Source: Streptomyces sp. NBC_01260
GTDB taxonomy: Bacteria; Actinomycetota; Actinomycetes; Streptomycetales; Streptomycetaceae
Direction of reading: 5' to 3'
Length of the DNA stretch: 64,000 nucleotides
NCBI RefSeq assembly: GCF_036226405.1
Contig: NZ_CP108464.1
Coordinates: 3,658,001-3,722,000, forward strand
Position 1 is the first letter of the stretch, and each line of letters opens with the position of its first letter. A model generated the notes under the pieces. The model ran no database searches. It was not told the DNA's origin and worked only from the letters and a program-made list of their open reading frames with translations. This document shows, one piece after another, positions 1 through 9,152 of this stretch. Position numbers and translations under genes: made by a program.

Positions 1-312
1 GAGCTGATCCGGCAACTGCGGTACAAGTGCGCCTGGTACGGGCGGACGCTGGTGATCGTGGACCGCTTCTTCCCGTCGACGCGTCGGTGTTCCGGCTGTC
101 ACGCGAAGGGGCCCTCACTCGATATGGCCGTGCGGGAGTGGACCTGTGCGGAGTGCGGTGCGGTGCACGACCGGGACGTGAACGCGGCACAAAACCTCCG
201 GGAGGAGGGCATGCGGCTGTACTGGCTGGTGGCTTCCGCGCTCCCGCCGGGGCGGACACCACCGTCGGCGATCAAGGCGTCGGAGCCGGCGGACGTACTG
301 CTGGCTGCGTGA
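1..312 (+). CDS. tnpB: TnpB (IS605/IS1341 OrfB) C-terminal part, cut by the window edge
   Basis: This is the last 103 codons of an RNA-guided nuclease of the TnpB family, the accessory protein of IS200/IS605 and IS1341-type elements. The reading frame is open from base 1. A zinc ribbon is visible: CSGC, then about 20 residues later CAEC. It is followed by the RuvC-III motif with the catalytic Asp in DRDVNAAQNL. The short Ala/Pro-rich tail is normal for actinobacterial members. The N-terminal domains, RuvC-I/II and any tnpA lie outside the window, so completeness cannot be judged. The family assignment is firm. Confidence 0.93.
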   Translation, partial: ELIRQLRYKCAWYGRTLVIVDRFFPSTRRCSGCHAKGPSLDMAVREWTCAECGAVHDRDVNAAQNLREEGMRLYWLVASALPPGRTPPSAIKASEPADVLLAA

Positions 313-436
313 GGAAGTGAAGGACTGCGGTGCGGACCGACGGGCCGTCGGCCGCCAAGCCTGTGGAGTCCGCATAAGACCGGTCGGCTGGGCCCTTCAG
401 GGGTACACCGGGTGGCAGGGGCGTTGAATCAGGAAG
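230..436 (+). ncRNA. Candidate omega RNA / right end of the tnpB element
   Basis: In TnpB elements the guide-bearing omega RNA is made from the 3' end of tnpB and the adjoining right end. Here GC-rich complementary segments (for example around 344-400) run up to a GTTGAATC-type end near 423-436. A guide would then be read from the unique DNA just beyond, about 437-456. The boundaries are inferred from element logic, not from a covariance model. Confidence 0.3.
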
Positions 437-538
437 TGTTGTCACCGACACGGGTCAAAAGTGCGTTGCTCTGCCCCGGCGGGCACAGGCCGGGCCGCTC
501 CCCACCCCGCCTGGGAGATATTCCTCCCCTTCGAACTA

Positions 539-567
539 CTGACAGATTCGACATGGCCAGGTAGCGT
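539..567 (+). promoter_or_regulatory. Promoter for msiK (-35 CTGACA, -10 TAGCGT)
   Basis: CTGACA at 539-544 matches the vegetative -35 hexamer at five of six positions. TAGCGT at 562-567 fits the Streptomyces TAnnnT -10 pattern. The spacer is exactly 17 nt. Transcription would begin near 574 and give an untranslated leader of about 80 nt before msiK. Confidence 0.6.
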
Positions 568-584
568 CGCGGAAGGTTCACTCA

Positions 585-600
585 AGTGGACCAGACCACT
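585..600 (+). promoter_or_regulatory. DasR-like operator (dre) at the msiK promoter
   Basis: The 16-mer AGTGGACCAGACCACT is an imperfect palindrome (AGTGG...CCACT). It resembles the DasR responsive element ACTGGTCTAGACCACT, differing at a few positions. It begins 17 nt after the -10 hexamer, where a GntR-family repressor would block early transcription. DasR responds to amino-sugar phosphates. The link to msiK is inferred from the sequence. Confidence 0.5.
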
Positions 601-652
601 CCCTTACTCGGATCGTCCGGCACGTTCCTGCCGGTGGAGGAGAAGATTCAGC

Positions 653-1789
653 ATGGCCAGTGTCACGTTCGACAAGGCGTCCCGCGTATACCCCGGCTCC
701 ACGAAGCCCGCGGTTGACCAGCTCGAGATCGACATCGAGGACGGCGAGTTCCTCGTCCTCGTCGGTCCCTCCGGTTGTGGCAAGTCGACCTCCCTGCGCA
801 TGCTCGCGGGTCTTGAGGACGTCAACGGCGGCGCGATCCGCATCGGTGACCGCGACGTCACGCACCTGCCGCCGAAGGACCGGGACATCGCGATGGTGTT
901 CCAGAACTACGCGCTCTACCCGCACATGTCCGTCGCGGACAACATGGGCTTCGCGCTGAAGATCGCCGGTATCAACAAGACCGAGATCCGGGCGAAGGTC
1001 GAAGAGGCCGCCAAGATGCTGGACCTCACCGACTACCTCGACCGCAAGCCGAAGGCGCTCTCCGGTGGTCAGCGTCAGCGTGTCGCGATGGGCCGCGCCA
1101 TCGTGCGTGAGCCGCAGGTCTTCCTCATGGACGAGCCGCTGTCGAACCTCGATGCCAAGCTCCGTGTCTCCACCCGTACGCAGATCGCCTCGCTCCAGCG
1201 CCGGCTGGGCATCACGACCGTCTACGTCACCCACGACCAGGTCGAGGCGCTGACCATGGGTGACCGCGTCGCGGTCCTCAAGGACGGTCTGCTCCAGCAG
1301 GTCGACTCGCCGCGCAACATGTACGACAAGCCGGCGAACCTCTTCGTGGCCGGCTTCATCGGCTCCCCGGCGATGAACCTCGTCGAGGTCCCGATCACCG
1401 ACGGTGGCGTGAAGTTCGGCAACAGCGTCGTCCCGGTCTCCCGTGCCGCGCTCACCGCCGCCGCGGACCGCGGCGACACGACCATCACGGTCGGCATCCG
1501 CCCCGAGCACTTCGACATCGTCGAGCACGGCGGCGCCGCCGCGAAGTCCCTCACCAAGGACTCCGCCGACGCCCCGGCCGGTCTGGCCGTCTCGGTCAAC
1601 GTCGTCGAGGAGCTCGGCGCCGACGGCTTCGTCTACGGCTCCGCCAAGGTCGGCGAGCAGGAGAAGGACCTCGTCGTCCGCGTCGGCGGCCGCGCCGTCC
1701 CGGAGAAGGGCACCAAGCTCCACGTCGTGCCGCGCCCGGACGAGCTGCACGTCTTCGCGACCTCGACGGGTGAGCGTCTCACCGACTGA
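653..1789 (+). CDS. msiK: MsiK-type sugar ABC transporter ATPase
   Basis: ATP-hydrolysing subunit that energises several carbohydrate ABC importers (cellobiose, maltose, chitobiose types) whose operons lack their own ATPase. The 378-residue protein has Walker A GPSGCGKST (38-46), the Q-loop Gln near 84, signature LSGGQ (136-140), Walker B VFLMDE (156-161) and the H-loop His near 194. A C-terminal regulatory OB/TOBE region completes the MalK/UgpC fold. The frame is open for 64 codons further upstream, but the ATG at 653 follows a strong GGAGGAG ribosome site at 636-642 and the known family starts there. The gene is monocistronic, with its own promoter and a DasR-like operator. Confidence 0.93.
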   Translation: MASVTFDKASRVYPGSTKPAVDQLEIDIEDGEFLVLVGPSGCGKSTSLRMLAGLEDVNGGAIRIGDRDVTHLPPKDRDIAMVFQNYALYPHMSVADNMGFALKIAGINKTEIRAKVEEAAKMLDLTDYLDRKPKALSGGQRQRVAMGRAIVREPQVFLMDEPLSNLDAKLRVSTRTQIASLQRRLGITTVYVTHDQVEALTMGDRVAVLKDGLLQQVDSPRNMYDKPANLFVAGFIGSPAMNLVEVPITDGGVKFGNSVVPVSRAALTAAADRGDTTITVGIRPEHFDIVEHGGAAAKSLTKDSADAPAGLAVSVNVVEELGADGFVYGSAKVGEQEKDLVVRVGGRAVPEKGTKLHVVPRPDELHVFATSTGERLTD

Positions 1790-2003
1790 TTTCGCACCGC
1801 CCGCTGTACGCCGTCGGCCCCGCACGGACTCCGTGCGGGGCCGACGCGCGTTCCGGGGGTTTGGGGGGCGGACGTCAAATTCCCCGGCACAACGGTCATT
1901 TCGCTCCGGTTCGTCAACACAGGATTCGAAAAACACTCTCGAACCATCCCTCGCGCGAGTGACGTAATGTCGCCGATTCATCACTGCCCGCTACGCTCAC
2001 TGC

Positions 2004-2417
2004 GTGACCCACACCGCGCGCCGTATCGGCCGAACTCTCGCTCTCGTACTGCCTGTCGTCATGGTCCTGTCCGGGACCCTCGCGGTCACCGCCGTGCCGT
2101 GGGCATCTCACAACTCCGACTCGCAGATGCTCACCGCCTCGGCCCAGACCGTCTCCAAGCGCGCCAAGCCGCGCACCTCGCAGGACATCCTGCGCGACAG
2201 GCTTCTCCTGGAGCTCCGGGAGAAGGACCCCGCCGCCGCTCTGACGGACCTCCAGCGTGCCGTCGAGGGGCGTCCGTCGCTCGCACGGCACTGCATGTCG
2301 ATCGCGAAGGCGCTGGGCAAGGCGGCGGTCGAGCAGTACGGTCCGACGCGGGCGCACCGGTTCTCGCGTCCCGTCTGCGACACGTCGTTCGCCTCGGGTG
2401 TCGCGCAGTTCAGCTGA
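2004..2417 (+). CDS. Small secreted protein of unknown function
   Basis: A 137-residue protein starting at GTG. A signal peptide covers about the first 30-35 residues: RR near the start, then the hydrophobic run LALVLPVVMVLSGTLAV. The mature part is Lys/Arg-rich and has two cysteines, one in RHCMSI and one in PVCDTSF, which could form a disulfide outside the cell. No catalytic motif is recognised. It lies between msiK and the nucleotidyltransferase gene on the same strand, 35 nt before the latter. Similar conserved actinomycete proteins remain uncharacterised. Confidence 0.75.
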   Translation: MTHTARRIGRTLALVLPVVMVLSGTLAVTAVPWASHNSDSQMLTASAQTVSKRAKPRTSQDILRDRLLLELREKDPAAALTDLQRAVEGRPSLARHCMSIAKALGKAAVEQYGPTRAHRFSRPVCDTSFASGVAQFS

Positions 2418-2452
2418 CCGGTCCCGGTCAGGCACGGCATATCGTGCCTGAC

Positions 2453-3163
2453 ATGCATACGTTTCCGACGCAGGCCGTGATCCTGGCGGGTGGCCAGGGA
2501 TCGCGGCTGCGCCCGTACACCGATGACCGCCCCAAGCCGATGGTCGAGATCCCGGGTACCGGGACTCCGATCATCGGCCATCAGCTTTCCTGGCTGGCCG
2601 CCGAAGGCGTGACCGATGCCGTGGTGTCGTGCGGGCATCTGGCCGAGGTGCTGCAGGAGTGGCTGGACGCGGCGGTGCTGCCGCTGCGGGTCACGACGGT
2701 GGTGGAGTCCGAACCGCTGGGGCGTGGCGGCGGGCTGAAGTACGCGGCGGCCCGGCTGCCCGATCCGGAGCAGCCCTGGTACGCGACCAATGGTGACATC
2801 TGGACGCGTTTCTCGTTGCGTGAGATGGCCGCGTTCCATGCGGAGCGCGATGCGACCGCGACGCTGGCGCTGGCCCGGCCCCGCATTCCCTGGGGCGCGG
2901 TGGAGACGGACGCCTTCGGACACATCACCGACTTCATCGAGTCGCCGCCGTCGCCGTATCTGATCAATGCGGGGGTGTACGTGTTCTCCCCGGCGTTCAC
3001 GGCGATGCTGCCGGACCTCGGTGATCATGAGCGGACGACGTTCCCCCGGCTGGCGCGGGAGCGCAGGCTGGCCGGGTACCCGTTGCCGCACGGGGCGTAC
3101 TGGCGGGCCATTGACACCGCCAAGGACCTGACGGAGGCGGCGAAGGAGCTGGACGGGCGCTAG
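2453..3163 (+). CDS. NDP-sugar nucleotidyltransferase
   Basis: A 236-residue enzyme of the glucose-1-phosphate thymidylyl/mannose-1-phosphate guanylyltransferase family, which makes NDP-sugars from an NTP and a sugar phosphate. The N-terminus carries the nucleotide-binding signature LAGGQGSRLRP followed by RPKPMVEI (about residues 10-32). A metal-binding NGDIW segment follows near 107-111. There is no C-terminal hexapeptide domain, so it is the short catalytic form. The open frame runs much further upstream but overlaps the preceding gene; the ATG at 2453 gives the canonical N-terminus. The sugar and nucleotide are not determined. Confidence 0.85.
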   Translation: MHTFPTQAVILAGGQGSRLRPYTDDRPKPMVEIPGTGTPIIGHQLSWLAAEGVTDAVVSCGHLAEVLQEWLDAAVLPLRVTTVVESEPLGRGGGLKYAAARLPDPEQPWYATNGDIWTRFSLREMAAFHAERDATATLALARPRIPWGAVETDAFGHITDFIESPPSPYLINAGVYVFSPAFTAMLPDLGDHERTTFPRLARERRLAGYPLPHGAYWRAIDTAKDLTEAAKELDGR

Positions 3164-3260
3164 GGTCTCTCGTTTGGATCATGCTGGCCTCGCGGCCGCA
3201 ACCCCATCGTCCGCCCGCCCCTCACCAGGGTCCGCCCTGTTCGCACACGCACACGCACAC

Positions 3261-3306
3261 CGAGAGGGGCGGGCGCCGGAGATGGATCCGGTGCCCGCCC
3301 CTCTCG
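3261..3306. terminator. Long hairpin terminator between convergent genes
   Basis: A 20-bp stem (3261-3280 with 3287-3306, one G:T pair) closes a 6-nt loop. It lies between the converging nucleotidyltransferase and DoxX genes and should act in both directions. A short CACACGCACAC run lies just before it. Confidence 0.8.
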
Positions 3307-3324
3307 GCGTGCGGTGGGCCCGGG

Positions 3325-5001
3325 TCAGCCGAGGAGGCCGCCGATGGGGTTGCGGCCGCTTCCCCCGGCGGAGCCGTCCGTGGAGCCGGTGGAGCCGTTG
3401 CCGGGGTCCGAGCCGCCTGCCGTGGAGCCTCCGGTGGGACCGGCGGAGCTGGGGCCGGAGCTGGTGGCCGGGGGTGGCTGCTGGGGGGTGGTCTGCTGCG
3501 GGGGCTGCTGGCCGGTGCCCTGGGTCTGGCTGGGCCGGCCCGTGCCCGCCGTTGCCTGGCCCGACTCCCGGACGGTGCCCGTGGCGGGTGTGGAGGGCTT
3601 GGCCGACGGGGTACGAGGGGCGGTGCTCCGGGACGGGGTGGGCTGCTGTCCGGCCGGGGACCGGGAGGCCTTGCCGCCGCTGCGGGATTTCTCGGGGAGC
3701 GGGGAGCCGGGGAGCTGGTTGGTCGGGACACCGTTGGGTCCGGGGACGGTGACGACTCCGGAGGAGCGGACGGCGCCGCCGAGCACGGAGCCGATGAGCA
3801 GGGTGAGGCCGACGACGACGGCGGCGACGACCGCGCCGCGGCGCAGCACGCGGCGGCGGAGGTCCCAGATCTCGGATCGGGGGCCGAGCTTGCGCCAGGC
3901 TTCCCCGGCGAGGCGTCCGTCGGCGGAGTAGACGGGGGCGCCCGCGATGACCAGGGGGCTCCAGGCGGCGAGGTAGATGATGTCCGGCGCGTCGTAGACG
4001 GGGACGGTGCGCCAGCTGACGGTGACCAGGAGTGCGGCGGAGAGGAGGGCGCCGACCGAGGCGGCGACGCGCTGCCAGAGGCCGAGGACGGTGAGGACCC
4101 CGACGACGACCTGGAGGAAGGCGATGCTGAGTCCGGCGCCGACGGGGTGGGAGAGGGCGAATTCGCGGAGGGGTTCGGCGAGGGCCCAGGGGTGCAGTGA
4201 GGTCAGCCACTTGACCATGGAGCCGCGGTCGCCGCCGTCGAAGTAGACGGGGTCGCAGAGTTTGCCCATGCCGGCGTAGATGGAGATGAAGCCGAGGAAG
4301 ACGCGCATGGGCAGGAGGACGACGCCGAGGTTCATGCGTCGGCCGGGGTAGTACGCGTGCCGGACCGAGTCGGCGCTCTGGCGGCGGTCGCGGGTGTCGG
4401 TGATGTCGAAGTCGTCGTCGTCCCGGTCGCGGTCCCGGTCGTAGTCGTCCGGGCCGTATCCGTCCGCGGCGTAGGGGCCGGGTCCGCTCTCGACGGGGTC
4501 GAAGGCGCCGACCGCCTGCCGCATGGGCGGCAGCAGCGGCCCGCCGGACCGGGGGCCGCCGATGACGGGGGTGGGCTGGGTCTCTTCGAGACGGGGGATG
4601 ACCTGGGTGCCGGCTCCGCCGCGTCCGCCTTCGAGCTCGTACGAGGCGTACGGGTCGTAGGGGTCGTACGCGGTGTCGGGGCGGCCCGTGACGCCGGGCC
4701 GGGCCGCGGTGGAGTTCCGTACGGCCTGGAGCAGTCCGGTGGCGCCGGGGTCGCCGGGGGCGGACCTGCCGCTCCACACGACGGGGGCGCGCCGGCCGCG
4801 CCCCATTCCGGGGCCGCTCATGGCGGGGATCCTGGGCGCACCGGCGGGGGTCACACCGCGCAGCCGTGCGCGCTGGCCGGGTGCGAGCTGCACCCGGAAG
4901 CTGGCGTGGTTGACGATGACCTGCGCAGGGTCGCAGTCCACCTTGGTCATGCTCAGGGCGGGTTGTTCGTCGAACCGAGGCGTTCTGGTGTCCACACTCA
5001 T
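3325..5001 (-). CDS. DoxX-family membrane protein with long low-complexity tails
   Basis: A 558-residue membrane protein. The N-terminal 230 or so residues are hydrophilic, with Asp/Arg/Tyr-rich runs near 140-215. A DoxX-like core of about four membrane helices follows: MRVFLGFISIYAGMGKL, then FLQVVVGVLTVLGLW, then further segments near 330-365. One more helix (VVAAVVVGLTLLIGSVLGG) precedes a Ser/Thr/Pro/Gly/Gln-rich tail of about 140 residues that is probably outside the cell. DoxX proteins are linked to quinone or thiol redox chemistry in the membrane, but no catalytic residue can be named here. It is the last gene of the rlmB side of the minus-strand cluster. Confidence 0.8.
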   Translation of the reverse strand: MSVDTRTPRFDEQPALSMTKVDCDPAQVIVNHASFRVQLAPGQRARLRGVTPAGAPRIPAMSGPGMGRGRRAPVVWSGRSAPGDPGATGLLQAVRNSTAARPGVTGRPDTAYDPYDPYASYELEGGRGGAGTQVIPRLEETQPTPVIGGPRSGGPLLPPMRQAVGAFDPVESGPGPYAADGYGPDDYDRDRDRDDDDFDITDTRDRRQSADSVRHAYYPGRRMNLGVVLLPMRVFLGFISIYAGMGKLCDPVYFDGGDRGSMVKWLTSLHPWALAEPLREFALSHPVGAGLSIAFLQVVVGVLTVLGLWQRVAASVGALLSAALLVTVSWRTVPVYDAPDIIYLAAWSPLVIAGAPVYSADGRLAGEAWRKLGPRSEIWDLRRRVLRRGAVVAAVVVGLTLLIGSVLGGAVRSSGVVTVPGPNGVPTNQLPGSPLPEKSRSGGKASRSPAGQQPTPSRSTAPRTPSAKPSTPATGTVRESGQATAGTGRPSQTQGTGQQPPQQTTPQQPPPATSSGPSSAGPTGGSTAGGSDPGNGSTGSTDGSAGGSGRNPIGGLLG

Positions 5002-5279
5002 CTAACCGAGTGATGTGTGTTTAGGACACTGCCTTGACGGTGTCGAAGTGTCCGAGGCCCGTCAACCGGTGGTAGCGGGGCGCGGTGGGGCGTACGCACG
5101 GTCGGATGCGCCCCCGGGGCAGGGCCGTCCGGGGCCGACGGGCGGCGGGGGTTTCCTCCGTCGGCCGCCGCCCGTGCGGGTGGTGCTGCCGGGCGGCTCG
5201 GAGGCTGCCGGGTGGCTCTGCCGGGCGGACGCGCCCCTGGCGGCGCACGCTTCCCGGTCCGAGGTCACCCGACGGCCTC
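5002..5279. other. Intergenic region upstream of the DoxX gene
   Basis: It separates the DoxX gene from rlmB, both on the minus strand. The part nearest DoxX (5002-5060) is less GC-rich and holds a GGACAC...GTGTCC inverted pair, a plausible promoter area. The rest, 5060-5279, shows no credible gene. Confidence 0.4.
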
Positions 5280-6236
5280 TCAGGCGCGGCGGCGGGCGAC
5301 CTCGTACATCACGATGCCGGCCGCGACACCGGCGTTCAGGGACTCGGCGCCACCGGGCATCGAGATGCGGACCCGGTAGTCGCAGGTCTCGCCGACGAGG
5401 CGGCCGAGGCCCTTGCCCTCGCTGCCGATGACGATGACGACGGGGCCGCCGAGGGCCTGCAGGTCCTCGACGGTGTGCTCGCCGTCGGCGGCCAGGCCGA
5501 CGACGGTGATGCCTTCCTTCTTGTACGCCTCCAGCGCGCGGGTCAGGTTGGTGACCCGGGAGACCGGGGTGCGGGCGGCGGTTCCGGCGGAGGACTTCCA
5601 GGCTCCGGCGGTCATTCCGGCGGCACGGCGCTCGGGCACGACCACGCCGTGGCCGCCGAACGCGGAGACGGAGCGGACGATGGCGCCGAGGTTGCGCGGG
5701 TCGGTGACGCCGTCGAGGGCCACGATCAGCGGGTCCTCGCCGTTGTCGTACGCGGCGGCGGTGAGGTCCTGCGGGTCCGCGTACTCGTACGGCGGGACCT
5801 GGAGGACGAGGCCCTGGTGGTTCAGGCCGTTCGTCATCCGGTCCAGCTCGGGGCGCGGGGCCTCCATCAGGTTGATGTTGCCGCGCTCGCCGGCGAGCTG
5901 GAGGGCCTCGCGGACGCGCTCGTCGTTGTCGATGTACTGCTGGACGTACAGAGTGGTGGCGGGGACGCCGTCGCGCAGCGCCTCGAAGACCGGGTTGCGG
6001 CCGACGACCATCTCGGAGGTGCCCTTGGCGCCGCCGCGCCGGGGCGCGGGGCGGCGGTTGGCGGCCTGCTTGGCCTTGGCGGTCGCGATGCGGTTCTTCT
6101 TGTGCTTCTTGCGGGCCTCGGCGGGCGGCGTCGGTCCCCTGCCTTCGAGAGAGCGGCGTCGGTTACCGCCGCTGCCGACCTGCATGCCCTTCTTGTTGGA
6201 CGTGCGGCGGTTCCTGCGCTGGCTGTTCCCGGCCAT
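5280..6236 (-). CDS. rlmB: 23S rRNA (guanosine-2'-O-)-methyltransferase, RlmB/TrmH type
   Basis: SpoU/TrmH (SPOUT) methyltransferase, 318 residues, expected to 2'-O-methylate G2251-equivalent 23S rRNA with S-adenosylmethionine. The first 75 residues or so are an Arg/Lys/Gly-rich tail typical of actinobacterial members. An RNA-binding substrate domain follows (from about VVGRNPVFEAL). The knotted catalytic domain carries motif 1 (DPRNLGAIVRS), motif 2 (VIGSEGKGLGRL) and motif 3 (ISMPGGAESLNAGVAAGI). It follows cysS by about 90 nt on the same strand, a pairing conserved in actinobacteria. Confidence 0.92.
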   Translation of the reverse strand: MAGNSQRRNRRTSNKKGMQVGSGGNRRRSLEGRGPTPPAEARKKHKKNRIATAKAKQAANRRPAPRRGGAKGTSEMVVGRNPVFEALRDGVPATTLYVQQYIDNDERVREALQLAGERGNINLMEAPRPELDRMTNGLNHQGLVLQVPPYEYADPQDLTAAAYDNGEDPLIVALDGVTDPRNLGAIVRSVSAFGGHGVVVPERRAAGMTAGAWKSSAGTAARTPVSRVTNLTRALEAYKKEGITVVGLAADGEHTVEDLQALGGPVVIVIGSEGKGLGRLVGETCDYRVRISMPGGAESLNAGVAAGIVMYEVARRRA

Positions 6237-6323
6237 GACCTACCTGTTTCGTTGCTTCAGACGTGCGTACGTGTACGTAAGTGAAAGTGTGCCGCCCGGC
6301 GGGCCGGGCGGCACTTGGGAGGA

Positions 6324-7727
6324 CTACTGGCGCGGGCCGAGTGTCCACCGTGGTCCGGTCGGGCTGTCCTCGATGACGAGCCCGGACTGGTTGAGCTGGT
6401 CGCGGATGGCGTCGGCCGCGGTCCAGTCCTTGCGCTCGCGTGCGGACTGGCGCTGGTCGAGGACGAGGCGTACGAGGGTGTCGACGACGCCGTGGAGGTC
6501 GTCGCCGCGGTCGCTCTCACCGGCCCAGTGGTCGTCGAGCGGGTCGAGGCCGAGTACCCCGAGCATCGCACGGACCTCGGCGAGGCGGGCGACGGCGGCT
6601 TCCTTGTCGTCGGCGGCGAGGGCGGAGTTGCCCTGGCGGACGGTGGTGTGGACGATCGCCAGGGCCTGCGGTACGCCCAGGTCGTCATCCATCGCCTCGG
6701 CGAAGGCGGGCGGCACCTCGGTGGCCGGGGCGACGGTCTCGCCGGCCTTCTCGGTGACGCGCTGGACGAAGCCCTCGATCCGGGCGAACGCGGACTCGGC
6801 CTCGCGCAGGGCCTCCTCGCTGTACTCGATCATGGACCGGTAGTGCGGGGTCCCGAGGTAGTAGCGCAGCACGATGGGGCGCCAGGCCTTGACCATCTCG
6901 CTGACGAGTACGGAGTTGCCGAGCGACTTCGACATCTTCTCGCCGGCCATGGTGACCCAGCCGTTGTGCACCCAGTAGTTCGCGAACGCGTCGCCGTAGG
7001 CCTTGGCCTGGGCGATCTCGTTCTCGTGGTGCGGGAAGATCAGGTCGATGCCGCCGCCGTGGATGTCGAAGGCGGAACCGAGGTACTTGTGCACCATGGC
7101 GGAGCACTCCAGGTGCCAGCCGGGGCGGCCGCGGCCCCAGGGGGTCTCCCAGCTGGGCTCGCCGGGCTTGGACGCCTTCCACATGGCGAAGTCGCGCTGG
7201 TCGCGCTTGCCGGTCTCGCCCTCGCCGGAGGGCTGGCGCAGATCGTCCAGCTCCTGGTTGGAGAGGGACAGGTAGCCGGGGAACGAGCGCACGTCGAAGT
7301 AGACGTTGCCCTCGGAGGCGTAGGCGTGGCCGCGCTCGATGAGGCCCCGCATCATCTCGATCATCTCGGTGATGTGGCCGGTGGCGCGCGGCTCGTACGT
7401 GGGCGGGAGGCAGCCCAGCGCGTCGTAGCCGGCGTTGAACGCGCGCTCGTTCTCGTAACCGATGGCCCACCACGGGCGGCCCTGCTCGGCCGACTTCGTG
7501 ATGATCTTGTCGTCGATGTCTGTGACGTTCCGGACGAACGTCACGTCGTAGCCGCGGTGCTCGAACCAGCGGCGCATGATGTCGAAGTTCAGTCCGGACC
7601 TGATGTGCCCGATGTGCGGGGCGGCCTGGACAGTGGCGCCACAGAGGTAGATCGAGACACAGCCCGCTGTGAGCGGGACGAAGTCACGGATCTGCCGGGC
7701 GCTGGTGTCGTACAGGCGAATAGTCAC
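6324..7727 (-). CDS. cysS: Cysteinyl-tRNA synthetase
   Basis: Class I aminoacyl-tRNA synthetase, 467 residues, charging tRNA-Cys. Zinc ligand Cys29 lies in YLCGATVQ, the HIGH motif is at 38-41, further zinc ligands lie in GWHLECSAM and [10 protein letters not shown], and the KMSKS loop is exact (KMSKSLGNS). A C-terminal anticodon-binding domain is present, so the gene is full length. In other streptomycetes it follows ispF directly (recalled order); here a transporter cassette has come between them, and the 120 nt before the ATG must carry its promoter. Confidence 0.96.
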   Translation of the reverse strand: MTIRLYDTSARQIRDFVPLTAGCVSIYLCGATVQAAPHIGHIRSGLNFDIMRRWFEHRGYDVTFVRNVTDIDDKIITKSAEQGRPWWAIGYENERAFNAGYDALGCLPPTYEPRATGHITEMIEMMRGLIERGHAYASEGNVYFDVRSFPGYLSLSNQELDDLRQPSGEGETGKRDQRDFAMWKASKPGEPSWETPWGRGRPGWHLECSAMVHKYLGSAFDIHGGGIDLIFPHHENEIAQAKAYGDAFANYWVHNGWVTMAGEKMSKSLGNSVLVSEMVKAWRPIVLRYYLGTPHYRSMIEYSEEALREAESAFARIEGFVQRVTEKAGETVAPATEVPPAFAEAMDDDLGVPQALAIVHTTVRQGNSALAADDKEAAVARLAEVRAMLGVLGLDPLDDHWAGESDRGDDLHGVVDTLVRLVLDQRQSARERKDWTAADAIRDQLNQSGLVIEDSPTGPRWTLGPRQ

Positions 7728-7847
7728 GCCTCAAGGGTAGTGGGCGCGCACCAGTGCCCCGCGACCCCTTGGGGGATTGCGATGACAGTTGTTACGGCCC
7801 GGGTTCGCCCGGCCGGGGCGCCTTGGGTCCCGCGGAGAGTGCGGCCG

Positions 7848-9152
7848 TCACGGCGTCCGTACTCCCGAGGGGGTCCGCGGTGCCGCTGCCTCCGCGTCCT
7901 GTCCGGCCACCGGTCGCCGAGGCCGCTTTCCGTTCGCGCCCGCCGGAAGGGTCAGCGCGAGGGCGGCGCCCGCGAGCGGGACGGCGGCGAGCACCGCCCA
8001 CCGGACGGGTGCGGGGGCGCCGAGCAGCGCCCCGGTGGCGGCGCTGCCCGCGAGTACGGCCACGCCGGAGACCGATGACAGTGCTCCGGTGGCGAGTCCG
8101 AGGTGCCGGTCGGCGACGAGATCCGGTACGAGGCCGCGGGCGGCCGGCACCAGCAGCATCTGCCCGAGGGTGAGGAGGACGACGAGCGTGGCCGCGGGCA
8201 GCAGTCCGGCGGGCCCGCCGGGGGCCAGGGGCACGGCGGCGAATCCGGTGGCGACGGTGACGAGCCCGGCGACGAGTGCGGTCCGCGGTGCGAGGCGGTG
8301 GGCGGCCCAGCGGGTCACCGGCAGCTGGGCGCAGACGACCAGCAGCGAGGAGAGCGCGAACAGCGGGCCGAGGGCGGCCTGCGAGCCGGTGGCGTGCCGC
8401 ACCTCGGCCGGGAGCGAGAGGTAGAGCTGGTTGTACGCGACGAGGTAGCTGCTGTAGGTGAGGCAGAGCAGCAGGAACGGGCGGTTGCCGAAGACCTCGC
8501 GGGCGGAGCCCCGGGAGCGTTCCGTACGGGCCGCGGGGGCGCGGTGCGGCATCAGCCGGGCGTGTCCGGCGAGGACCGCGACGAAGACGAGGACCCCGGC
8601 GAGGGCGGCGGCCCGGAACCCGCCGCCCAGGAGCAGCAGGGCCGAGCCGAGGAGGGGGCCGAGGAACGCCCCGGCCTGTCCGGCGGCGGAGAACCGTGCG
8701 AGCACCTGGGCGCGCGGGGTGCCGGTCTCCTTCTCGTGGCGGACGGCCTCGCGGGCGGTTTCGGACTCGACGGCGGGTGAGAAGAGCGCGGCGGCGAGTC
8801 CGGTCAGCAGGACGGCGCCGATGACGGTCGCGGTGGATCCGGCGAAGGCGAGCCAGCCGAAACCGGCGATGCGCAGGACGCATCCGGCGAGGACGACGGG
8901 GCGCGGCCCGTACCGGTCGGTGAGTGCGCCGCCGATGACGAAGAGGCCCTGCTGGCTGAAGGTGCGCAGGCCGAGGACGAGGCCGACGAGCCAGCCGGCC
9001 ATGCCGAGGCCGGTGCCGAGGTGGGTGGCGAGGTAGGGCAGGACGGCGTAGAAGCCGATGTTGAACGCGAACTGGGTGGTGGTCAGGAGGCGGAGGTAGC
9101 GGTCCGGGGCCAGGCCCGGGGTGGCCGGCCGCGGGGTCGGGGCGGCGCTCAC
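7848..9152 (-). CDS. MFS transporter, last gene of the metal-box cassette
   Basis: A 434-residue major facilitator with about twelve membrane helices. The motif between helices 2 and 3 is GGALTDRYGPRPVV. The GTG start at 9152 overlaps the permease stop by 4 nt (GTGA), so translation is coupled. The frame is open far upstream, but only as a shadow of the permease gene. Being coupled to a peptide/nickel-type importer, it could export the compound the importer recovers, as CntE does beside CntABCDF in opine-metallophore systems. That role is inference; a drug efflux role is the alternative. Confidence 0.85.
   Translation of the reverse strand: MSAAPTPRPATPGLAPDRYLRLLTTTQFAFNIGFYAVLPYLATHLGTGLGMAGWLVGLVLGLRTFSQQGLFVIGGALTDRYGPRPVVLAGCVLRIAGFGWLAFAGSTATVIGAVLLTGLAAALFSPAVESETAREAVRHEKETGTPRAQVLARFSAAGQAGAFLGPLLGSALLLLGGGFRAAALAGVLVFVAVLAGHARLMPHRAPAARTERSRGSAREVFGNRPFLLLCLTYSSYLVAYNQLYLSLPAEVRHATGSQAALGPLFALSSLLVVCAQLPVTRWAAHRLAPRTALVAGLVTVATGFAAVPLAPGGPAGLLPAATLVVLLTLGQMLLVPAARGLVPDLVADRHLGLATGALSSVSGVAVLAGSAATGALLGAPAPVRWAVLAAVPLAGAALALTLPAGANGKRPRRPVAGQDAEAAAPRTPSGVRTP

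Noticed and set aside
578..1984. A 468-codon minus-strand frame opposite msiK
   Set aside because: It is the antisense shadow of msiK in high-GC DNA, with Asp/Arg/Val composition and no domain.
1967..2452. Upstream extension of the nucleotidyltransferase gene
   Set aside because: It overlaps the secreted-protein gene and adds residues unlike the family; the start at 2453 gives the canonical N-terminus.
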